Below, piece after piece: positions 25,638 through 33,315 of a DNA stretch of 43,936 nucleotides. The stretch is from Armatimonadota bacterium (GTDB lineage: Bacteria; Armatimonadota; UBA5829; DTJY01): NCBI GenBank assembly GCA_025358205.1, contig JANYKG010000171.1, positions 1 through 43,936 on the forward strand, in the 5' to 3' direction. The position numbers and the translations under genes were made by a program. Under the pieces are notes generated by a model. That model made no database searches, had not been told where the DNA came from, and worked only from the letters and a program-made list of their open reading frames with translations. The first letter of the stretch is position 1; each line of letters opens with the position of its first letter.

Positions 25638-25982
25638 TTATCCCCAGAATATGCCCGTCGGGTCGTCGTCAACTTCGTCCAGCAAGTCGTGGATGTCCTC
25701 TGATGCATCGGTATCGAAATACAGATGCCATTTTTCGTTCCGGTCGGCGGAGTACAGATCCCACTCCCCACTTTCTTCGTCATAGCGAAACTGCGCTATC
25801 GCCCCTTTAGTCCATCCGCCCCGTCCGTCCCAGGGCGGGCGTTCCTCGTATAGAGTCACGCTGTTGCCCCGGATTCCAAACGACACCCTGATCTTGTCAC
25901 GATGTTGCAGGGGTATCTTCTTCGCGCAATACTCCTGCATCACTCCTTCAACTTCGGTTCGCACTTCATTTGGTAACGCCAT
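25638..25982 (-). CDS. DUF3024 domain protein
   Basis: 114 residues forming one complete DUF3024 domain: HRDKIRVSFGIRGNSVTLYEERPPW, IAQFRYDEESGEWDLYSADRNEKWHLYF (both in parts) and the closing DDDPTGIFWG are characteristic. The biochemical role of the family is not known. It is cytoplasmic by lack of a signal. The start lies nine bases after the stop codon of the UPF0158 gene, so the two form an operon read on the minus strand, opposite to all neighbours. Confidence 0.85.
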   Translation of the reverse strand: MALPNEVRTEVEGVMQEYCAKKIPLQHRDKIRVSFGIRGNSVTLYEERPPWDGRGGWTKGAIAQFRYDEESGEWDLYSADRNEKWHLYFDTDASEDIHDLLDEVDDDPTGIFWG

Positions 25983-25991
25983 TGTCTACCT

Positions 25992-26522
25992 TCACCCTTC
26001 TTCGAGCTGAATGTTTATCGACTCCAGCCAGTCCAAAGCCCTTGTTCTGAGTCGGTCATTCTTGAACTCGAACCATCGTTCCCGCTCGTCATGAACGTCT
26101 ATCAGCGTGTCCTTGAGCATTCGGAACGCGCCTCTGCCCCCAACGGCTCTCCAAAGCCTGTTCTGCAACTTCTCGTCGTCCACGGTCTCGATGAACGCTT
26201 CCATGTCGTGATAGCTCTCACGCGAGTCAGCGGCCGGTATCGTCACGAATCTGCCAGTGTCATCGCATTCCATCTGGTATCGCAGCCTTAGCTCGTCCTG
26301 TTGCCAATCGGGAGAACCAGACTCCGCAAGCCATGCCTCAAAGCGCGCCGATTCCTCCTCAGAGCCGGTCAACTCGCCTACGCTTTCCAGAAAATCGTCC
26401 AGATCGCATTCCGTGTCGCCCGTGAGGAGGATTACTTCGCCTGTTTGTTTGTCCAGGTGGTAGCGTTCTTCCAAATCCCCGCAGTCCATCGCCAGTAGCA
26501 GTTCGTCCATGTCTATCTTCAT
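25992..26522 (-). CDS. UPF0158 family protein
   Basis: 176 residues matching the UPF0158 pattern: a YHLDKQTGEVILL start, RFVTIPAADSRESYHDMEAFIETV in the middle, GGRGAFRMLKDTL, then WFEFKNDRLRTRALDWLESINI (each quoted in parts). Acidic (many Asp and Glu), no signal peptide, function unknown. It is the first gene of a two-gene minus-strand unit with the DUF3024 gene and is divergent from the agarase-like gene. The 133-base divergent spacer holds no clear -10/-35 pair for it that I can defend. Confidence 0.85.
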   Translation of the reverse strand: MKIDMDELLLAMDCGDLEERYHLDKQTGEVILLTGDTECDLDDFLESVGELTGSEEESARFEAWLAESGSPDWQQDELRLRYQMECDDTGRFVTIPAADSRESYHDMEAFIETVDDEKLQNRLWRAVGGRGAFRMLKDTLIDVHDERERWFEFKNDRLRTRALDWLESINIQLEEG

Positions 26523-26655
26523 GACCAGCCGCCCTCATCTCGTGCTAGGTTCTACAAGGTGGGTTTCGATGTAGACGCCGAATCATCCTCCACGCAAGGA
26601 ATACCGCCACATCGTGTCCAACATGCCATTGGTCAACGCTAAACCGGAGGCTTCC

Positions 26656-29376
26656 ATGGCGAAACACGTCTTTCATACATCACAGCGTCTCGCAATGATC
26701 TGCGTGTTGGCGGTGCTGTCGGTCGGCTGCGCGGCCTCTGACGTTGTTTCGGGAAAGGGCGCTACCATGTCACCTCCATCATATCCCACAAAGAGCAGCA
26801 TCGGAATCTTCGGCAAGAAGACCGGCTTTTTCCACGTGCAGCGTTTTGGCGACAAGTGGTGGACAATTGACCCGGCAGGCAACGCCTTCTTCATCATCGG
26901 CACCGACCACGTGAACTACAACGTCCACTGGTGCGAGGCGCTGGGATATGCGCCGTACCAGAAAAACAACGAGAAGACATACGGGGGCGAGGAGAAGTGG
27001 GCCGACAACGCGGTCGAGCGCCTGAAGTCCTGGGGATTCACCGCGCTCGCCGCCAACAATTCGCCGTCAACCCGGTACAAGGGTCTCCCATATATGGAGT
27101 TCGCTGCACTGGGTCAGGGCTTTTCGAGCATAGACTACATTACTGAGAGAACTACGTGGACCGGGTTCCCGAACGTCTTCAGCGCGAAATGGCAGCAGTT
27201 CTGCGATGACGAGGCAACGAAGCAGTGTACGCCTCACAAGGACGATCCATGGCTGATCGGCTACTTCCTGGACAATGAGCTTGAGTGGTACGGCAAGACC
27301 GGCTCGCTTTTCAATGACACGTTCAAACGCCCGTCTGACCACACGGCAAAGATCGCACTGGTGGATATGCTGAAAACGCGCTACGGCGGTGACATAAGCG
27401 CGTTCAACCTTGTTTGGCAAACGAATGCATCCAGCTTTGATGACCTCCTGAAGCTCATGGAGGCGCCGAAATCCGCATCCCCGAAGGCCCAGGAAGACGT
27501 CATCGCCTATGCCCAGCTTTGCGCCGACCGGTATTTCGCGGGAACCACCTCCGCCATCCGAAAGATTGACCCAAACCACATGATCCTCGGGTGCAGGTTT
27601 GCCGGGTCCGCGCCTGATGTCTGGGCGGCCGACGGAAAGTACTGCGATATCGTGAGCGTGAACTGCTATCGGAACCTCGATCTGGTGAGGGGGGTTATGA
27701 CTGACGGCTTCGAATCCGACCTCGCGGGCTGGCATACGAAGGCGAATCGCCCGATGATGATCACGGAGTGGAGCTTCCCCGGACTGGACGCGGGTCTGCC
27801 GTCGGTCCACGGCGCGGGTATGAGGGTCCGCACTCAGGCTGATCGCGCGCGGGCCTTTACGGTCTTCCAGAAGTTGCTTTTCTCCACGCCGTTCATAGTG
27901 GGGTCAGACTATTTCATGTGGGTGGACGAGCCGGCGCTTGGCATAGCAAAGACTTTTCCTGAGGACTCGAACTACGGTCTGGTGGATGTCAACGACAAGC
28001 CGTATGGGCCGATCACCGAGGCTGCGACCAAACTTCACGCTCGCGCCTATGACATTCACAGCAGCAATGTAGCGGATGTGTATACCAAGCCTTCGGGAAA
28101 GCAGGGCGTCTTCGTTGTGGGTAACAGCGGCAAGGCCTCAGCGAAGTGCAAGGTGACCACTTGGGTTGACGGTCGGAAGTCAGAGCGCACCGTGAGCCTC
28201 GTTGGCGGAGAGTCACGGAATCTGGATCTGCTGAACGGCGAGTCACCAAAGCCCGGCGGCCACTTGCTCATCTGCCGCATCGAATCCGACGACCCCCTTG
28301 CCGAGCCGAATTCTGCCGACAACGAAGCGCATGATCTCTTCTACGTTCCTGAACCGTCGTCCGCAAGACGCATCCCTGTGCTTGTCGCGAACCTGACCGA
28401 TCAGGAAGCCCTGAACGTGCCGATGTCCATCAAACTTTCCGACCTTCGCATGTCCTTCAGTCGGGATGCGACCATGATCGGCGAGACAGATATCAGTTTA
28501 GGGGGCAATGTTCACATGATGGTTCCGTCGCAGGTCATACCTGGGGACAGCATTCTCTTTCAAGTCCAAATCGTCGAGCCACGAAAGTGCGCCACTCTCT
28601 ACGTTTATCCCGGCGTGCATGATGATGCGGAGACCGATACTCCAGTCAAATACACCCCGGCGGGCAGTGGATTCGAAGCTGACAACGGGATTCTGAAGCT
28701 GATCAGAGGTGACAGCGGTGGAAACGCCTTCGACCGCATTGAGTACAAGAGCACGGAGGTAGGGGGTCTCTTACCGATAGTCAACCAACAGGCGGGACAG
28801 GGCTTCTGGCTGAGGCCGGACACCGTGGAGGACATCCGGGCGACGAACGGACCGGTCGCACTGGTCCTGGACATGACATTCCGGTGGAGCGGCGATTCAT
28901 CGGCAAAGACATCGGTTCGTCCGCACGCATTTCGCACGAAGTATCGGTTCGTCGTGTACCCGAACCAACCGTACCTGACCAGTCGCTGTCTGTGGATCGA
29001 GAACGCCGACCTGGAACCCTGGAGCCTTCGGTCCTATTTTCACTACCTGGCTCCCAGCATCGGCGGTGATCCGTCCGTCGGCCAGTCGCGCGGCAGGTAC
29101 TGGTACGATGATAAGACCAATCTGTGCTATGGAGTGTCGGCGCCCGCAAACTTCCGAATCAGCCTGTGGAAGGACCCCGCAGGAAAGTGGCGTGGCGATG
29201 TCCACAGGTTCCCGTTCCTGGATGTCTCTCTGAAGCCCGGCCAGCGATTCACGCCGGATGATTCGCCGGTCTACGTCATCACGGGCGACGAGGAGACCTT
29301 TGATCGCGTGTCCCACATCGCTTCCGATTCATCCGGCCTTGCGGTGAAGGTGTGCAAGATGGACGCGGTAAGATAG
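26656..29376 (+). CDS. Agarase-like glycoside hydrolase lipoprotein
   Basis: CCGGAGG places the start at ATG 26656; an in-frame GTG at 26614 has no ribosome site. 906 residues. A lipoprotein signal ends in LSVGC (Cys25). The fold opens with RFGDKWWTIDPAGNAFFIIG, as in beta-agarases of the GH50/GH86 type. DDPWLIGYFLDNELEW carries the acid/base Glu208 and RPMMITEWSFPG the nucleophile Glu371, typical of a GH-A clan TIM barrel. About 400 C-terminal residues form beta-rich modules. It should cut a galactan or similar beta-glycan at the outer surface or in the periplasm. The next gene begins 67 bases later on the same strand with the similar leader MAKxVF, so they are probably co-expressed. Confidence 0.78.
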   Translation: MAKHVFHTSQRLAMICVLAVLSVGCAASDVVSGKGATMSPPSYPTKSSIGIFGKKTGFFHVQRFGDKWWTIDPAGNAFFIIGTDHVNYNVHWCEALGYAPYQKNNEKTYGGEEKWADNAVERLKSWGFTALAANNSPSTRYKGLPYMEFAALGQGFSSIDYITERTTWTGFPNVFSAKWQQFCDDEATKQCTPHKDDPWLIGYFLDNELEWYGKTGSLFNDTFKRPSDHTAKIALVDMLKTRYGGDISAFNLVWQTNASSFDDLLKLMEAPKSASPKAQEDVIAYAQLCADRYFAGTTSAIRKIDPNHMILGCRFAGSAPDVWAADGKYCDIVSVNCYRNLDLVRGVMTDGFESDLAGWHTKANRPMMITEWSFPGLDAGLPSVHGAGMRVRTQADRARAFTVFQKLLFSTPFIVGSDYFMWVDEPALGIAKTFPEDSNYGLVDVNDKPYGPITEAATKLHARAYDIHSSNVADVYTKPSGKQGVFVVGNSGKASAKCKVTTWVDGRKSERTVSLVGGESRNLDLLNGESPKPGGHLLICRIESDDPLAEPNSADNEAHDLFYVPEPSSARRIPVLVANLTDQEALNVPMSIKLSDLRMSFSRDATMIGETDISLGGNVHMMVPSQVIPGDSILFQVQIVEPRKCATLYVYPGVHDDAETDTPVKYTPAGSGFEADNGILKLIRGDSGGNAFDRIEYKSTEVGGLLPIVNQQAGQGFWLRPDTVEDIRATNGPVALVLDMTFRWSGDSSAKTSVRPHAFRTKYRFVVYPNQPYLTSRCLWIENADLEPWSLRSYFHYLAPSIGGDPSVGQSRGRYWYDDKTNLCYGVSAPANFRISLWKDPAGKWRGDVHRFPFLDVSLKPGQRFTPDDSPVYVITGDEETFDRVSHIASDSSGLAVKVCKMDAVR

Positions 29377-29443
29377 CGTTCTACACAGGAATCCACATGC
29401 TCGACAGCCAAAGAGTATCGTAACTCAACCCTCGGAGGTTTCA

Positions 29444-32400
29444 ATGGCGAAATTCGTCTTTCGAATAGTAATCCTGCTTGCGATACTGGTTGCCGTCGGT
29501 ACGTCCGCGTGTTCTGCTTTGGTGCGGAAGCCGTTCGTACTCGATACCGTGCTGGTGAAGGACGGCAAACCGAACGCCGTCATCATTTCTCCCGATTCGA
29601 GCCTTGCCGCGAAGGTGCAAGGCGCGGTCAAGAGCGCGTCCGGTGCGGAACTGCCTATCGCCAACGATACCGACTACGCTGAGCCGCCCGGCAAGCTGAA
29701 GCAGACGCCGGATCGAAACATTATTCTCATTGGCAATCAGGAGTCCAGCCTGCTTGTGACCTACCTCTGCTTCATGGCTTATGCCGGCGTGGACACCCAG
29801 TACCCCGGCGCGGGCGGATACATCATCCGCACGATCCACGATCCCTGGGGTACGGGTGCGAACGTTGTTCTCATCACCGGCAGCGATTCATCCGGCATCA
29901 AACGCGGAGTTGAGCGATTCTGTTCTAATATTTCCACTGGCCCAACACTGACAGTCACGCGGACTTTCGATGCGCAGTTCTCACGCGCCGCGATCAAGGC
30001 AAATCCCAAGCTGGTTACCGATCTGACTGACGCCGAGATCGCCAAGCAGGTGAAGGATGCCGAAGACGCTTACAAGGCGGGTATCCAAGCAGGAGTCTTC
30101 AACCCTATCAGCTATGCCGCGGGTGCGTACAACCAGAGTGGTCGCGAGTGCTACGCCAAGTTGTTCCGCGACCTGGCGCTGAAGGCAGGCGAACTGGCAA
30201 AAGGCGAGGGCCAGGGTAGTTTCGGCGGGCCGTGGGGCGGGGCAGCAGACTTCCTGTTCGGCCCGTTCATCACCGGCTGGGACAACCTCGAAGAGAGCGC
30301 CTCGCTGACCGACTCGGACCGAGAGCGTATCACTGCCATCATCCTCGACTACATCAAGTATTGGGAAGACCATGGCTACTCAAAGGGCCTGGAAAAACCT
30401 TCGCTTCGGCAGAACCACTACACGTTCGAGGGGCAGGGGTGGCTTGCGGCAGGCCAGTATTTCGGCAAATACTACGACACGCCTGACTCCGCGAAGTGGC
30501 TGCAGATGGCCGACTGGTGCTTCGGACTGCAGATGAAATCGTTCAAGCCAATGGAAGACTGCGGCGCATACCAGTGGATCATCACCCGCCACATGTGTCG
30601 CTATGCCGTCAGCCGCCAGGATTTTGGTTGGTTCACGTCCGGCAAGTCGCGCATGTCCGGCAACCTCGGCATCATGGAGATGGACAACCTCGGCTACCCA
30701 GTCAGCTTCGGCGACGTGGCCGGGTATGCGCCGCTCTCTGTGCAGGCGCCCTGGTCAATGATGCTCGGTGTTGACCGCGACGGTCGCTGGGCCTGGGCGC
30801 TGGAGAAGACCCGCAAGGCGCAATGTCAGACCGGCCCCGGCGCGCTTGCCGCGAACGTTAAGCCGGTGGAACCGACGGACCTTTTCGGTCTCAAGTGTAT
30901 GCCCACCGATCCGCTCTTCTACGCGCATTACGTGGGCAAGGAAACCGTGCCTCAGGAGCGCACCTATGAGAAAATCACCTTCCGCAAGTCGTTTGACCCG
31001 AAGGACGCCTACCTGCTTCTAGACGGCATCAGCTACTGCTACCACGGCCACTGGGACGGCAACTCAGTTCTGCGCATGACCGACCGCGGGCGCATCTGGC
31101 TGTGCGATTCGGACTACATCAAGTCGCTGCCGAAGTACCACAACACGATGCTCATTTTCCGCAACGGCCAAAGCTCTGGGCTGCCCATCTTCTGCGAAAA
31201 GCGGGTTTCCGCCGATCTGCCGAGCGTCGGCATGAGCAGCACAACTACGCACGATTATGCAGGAACCGACTGGACGCGCAACATCATCTGGGACAAGGGC
31301 CACACCTTCGTTTTTATTGACGAGTTGAAGGCGCAGACCACCGCTGAGTACAGTTTCCGCGCGTACTGGCAGACCCTCGGCGAACCGACTCTCGACCGCA
31401 ACCTCTTCCGCGTAACGCAGAAAGGTCCCGCGTTTTCCATCCGCAACCTGGACGGCGCGAATCTCCGCAAAACCGACGACTCCGTGATCGGCCAGAACTG
31501 GAAGGGCTACAAGTACGCCGAACCCAATATTCGCACGCTCCAGCAGATTCGTACACAGAAGCTGCGCACCGGCGGCAAGGTGTTCATCATGAACGTGATG
31601 AGTACAGAGGCTTACGGCGGCGCTCCCGTTGAGTCGCAGAGGGCAGGGGAGTCGTCCATCCTTCTCGGCACGGGCGATGACCAGGCGCTCATCGGTGTCC
31701 GCGGCGGCAGTGACGAGGTCGTTCCCGGCGTGACAACCGATGCAGGCGTCTACCGTTTCTCCCGAAAGAGCATCGCGCTGGCGAACACGACCTATCTGGG
31801 GATAGGCAGATTACTAGCGTTCAAGAGCGATGTGCCGGTTTCAGTGGAGTTCTCCGGCGGCAAGGCGGTTGTCGTGACCGATGCCAACGCTAGAGTGACG
31901 CTTCAGGGCGAGATCACAGAGCTGAAGCCGGGGCGGACTGAGATCACCGGTGTGTCGTTTCCATCGGGCTTCCACCTGACCCTGCCGAAACCTGCGCCCG
32001 CGTATGCAGTCACATCTTCCGTCGCGTCCACCCAGGTCAAGACCGGTGTCCCCGGCAAGTTCTGTTCGCTCGCATCGGACGAAAGCGGCATCTACGCAGG
32101 CACAACCGACAGAAAGGTGAACGCCTTCACCGCTGACGGAAAACCTCGCTGGACCTTCGATGCGGGTAGCTCCGTCCGCGCCGTATGGGTCGGCAAGCTG
32201 GAGCCAAGCGCACCGCCCGTAATCGCAATCGGGACATCCGGCGCATCCGTCTATCTGCTCGATCAGTCCGGCAAACAGCTCTGGAAGCACGATCTGCCGT
32301 TCTTCAAAGTCCCGGCGTCGGTGGTCTGCATCACGTCCGGCGACCTCAACGGCGATGGCAAACGCAAGCTGATAATCGGGACCGAGAATTGGAACTACTA

Positions 32401-33061
32401 TGCCCTCGACTCCGCCGGAAACGAGATCAAGAACTACGAGATACTGCACAGCGCAACCGCTGGAGCCACTGCCGACCTGGATGGCGACGGCAAGCAGGAT
32501 GTCATAGCCGGATCGGACTACTACTCGTGGCGCGCTTTCAAGTCCACAGGCGAAATGCTCTGGGACTACAAGCCCATCGGCCCGCGAAACAACAGCGTGG
32601 TTGTGGGCGATGTGACCGGCACGGGTAAGCCGGCCGTCCTCTTCGGCGGTGCGGACGGCAACGTGCATGCCGTGGATGCGGCGGGCAAGCGACAGTGGCT
32701 CTACAACACCGGCGACGAGGTGACCGGTATGGCGCTGACGGATGTGGACGGCGACGGCGTTCAGGACATCGTCGCGGGGTCGCTCGAGTTCGATGTTGTG
32801 GCACTGAAGGGGGACGGCACACCGATCTGGCGACGCGATGTAGGTGAGCCGGTCGTCAACCTGGTTCTCGCTGACCTGAACGGCGACGGCAAGCAGGAGA
32901 TCTGCGTTGGGACCGAGGATGGGGATGTCTTCGTTCTCGACCTGAACGGGAAGATCACTACCAGTTGGGCCGTTCAAGCCAAGGTCACCGGACTGTCTGT
33001 CATCCCCGGGAATACCGAGAGACTCGCTGTCATCACGCCATCCGGTCTGACCCTGTTGTAG
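29444..33061 (+). CDS. Secreted lyase-like protein fused to a FG-GAP beta-propeller
   Basis: 1205 residues with a signal peptide; a Cys at 22 or 23 could be lipidated. Residues about 35-180 resemble the small N-terminal domain of alpha-glucuronidase-type enzymes (VIISPDSS..., NIILIGNQESS). Residues 180-480 are helical. YHGHWDGNSVLRM (533-545) and YHNTM (565-569) correspond to the SHGHAD and SHNTV strands of heparinase II/III-like lyases. From about 870 to the end comes a propeller with five calcium-type loops (DLNGDGKRK, DLDGDGKQD, DVTGTGKP, DVDGDGVQD, DLNGDGKQE). The combination would hold substrate on the propeller while the lyase part cleaves it. TCGGAGG precedes the ATG. A strong hairpin overlaps its stop codon. 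Confidence 0.72.
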   Translation: MAKFVFRIVILLAILVAVGTSACSALVRKPFVLDTVLVKDGKPNAVIISPDSSLAAKVQGAVKSASGAELPIANDTDYAEPPGKLKQTPDRNIILIGNQESSLLVTYLCFMAYAGVDTQYPGAGGYIIRTIHDPWGTGANVVLITGSDSSGIKRGVERFCSNISTGPTLTVTRTFDAQFSRAAIKANPKLVTDLTDAEIAKQVKDAEDAYKAGIQAGVFNPISYAAGAYNQSGRECYAKLFRDLALKAGELAKGEGQGSFGGPWGGAADFLFGPFITGWDNLEESASLTDSDRERITAIILDYIKYWEDHGYSKGLEKPSLRQNHYTFEGQGWLAAGQYFGKYYDTPDSAKWLQMADWCFGLQMKSFKPMEDCGAYQWIITRHMCRYAVSRQDFGWFTSGKSRMSGNLGIMEMDNLGYPVSFGDVAGYAPLSVQAPWSMMLGVDRDGRWAWALEKTRKAQCQTGPGALAANVKPVEPTDLFGLKCMPTDPLFYAHYVGKETVPQERTYEKITFRKSFDPKDAYLLLDGISYCYHGHWDGNSVLRMTDRGRIWLCDSDYIKSLPKYHNTMLIFRNGQSSGLPIFCEKRVSADLPSVGMSSTTTHDYAGTDWTRNIIWDKGHTFVFIDELKAQTTAEYSFRAYWQTLGEPTLDRNLFRVTQKGPAFSIRNLDGANLRKTDDSVIGQNWKGYKYAEPNIRTLQQIRTQKLRTGGKVFIMNVMSTEAYGGAPVESQRAGESSILLGTGDDQALIGVRGGSDEVVPGVTTDAGVYRFSRKSIALANTTYLGIGRLLAFKSDVPVSVEFSGGKAVVVTDANARVTLQGEITELKPGRTEITGVSFPSGFHLTLPKPAPAYAVTSSVASTQVKTGVPGKFCSLASDESGIYAGTTDRKVNAFTADGKPRWTFDAGSSVRAVWVGKLEPSAPPVIAIGTSGASVYLLDQSGKQLWKHDLPFFKVPASVVCITSGDLNGDGKRKLIIGTENWNYYALDSAGNEIKNYEILHSATAGATADLDGDGKQDVIAGSDYYSWRAFKSTGEMLWDYKPIGPRNNSVVVGDVTGTGKPAVLFGGADGNVHAVDAAGKRQWLYNTGDEVTGMALTDVDGDGVQDIVAGSLEFDVVALKGDGTPIWRRDVGEPVVNLVLADLNGDGKQEICVGTEDGDVFVLDLNGKITTSWAVQAKVTGLSVIPGNTERLAVITPSGLTLL

Positions 33062-33072
33062 ACAGGGTCAGA
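33046..33072 (+). terminator. Hairpin spanning the stop codon
   Basis: TCTGACCCTGT at 33046-33056 and ACAGGGTCAGA at 33062-33072 pair perfectly over 11 bases with a 5-base loop. The TAG stop (33059-33061) lies in the loop. There is no T-run behind it, so it may be a weak or two-way terminator, or an mRNA stabiliser. Confidence 0.5.
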
Positions 33073-33315
33073 TCCCCGGTGTCCTTACATCACCCACTGG
33101 TCTGGCCGCCGCCGGATAGTTCGTCTTGTGATCTCCTCCTCACGGACGGTTATCCAATCCGCCACTACTCATCACATCGTCTGAAGTGAGTTTGGTCTCG
33201 CTTGGTGTCTGGGTATGAACAACGATATGCAATCCACAAACGTCCTCACTGTGTTTTACGACGGGCGTAAACTAATCAAACACTCCCGTCATTGGTGGAG
33301 AGGAGGGGGCGGAAC

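Noticed and set aside
33061-33085. REP/RAYT transposon-type end (GGGTCAGATC)
   Set aside because: The phrase recalls sequences near REP-associated transposases, but there is no transposase and the match is explained by the hairpin at the stop codon.
33062-33315. Cyclic-di-GMP riboswitch before the GGDEF-EAL gene
   Set aside because: The conserved GEMM segments (CACGCACAGGGCAAACC-like and GNRA loop receptor) cannot be found; only a small GTTTTACG/CGTAAAC hairpin near 33253-33272 is present.
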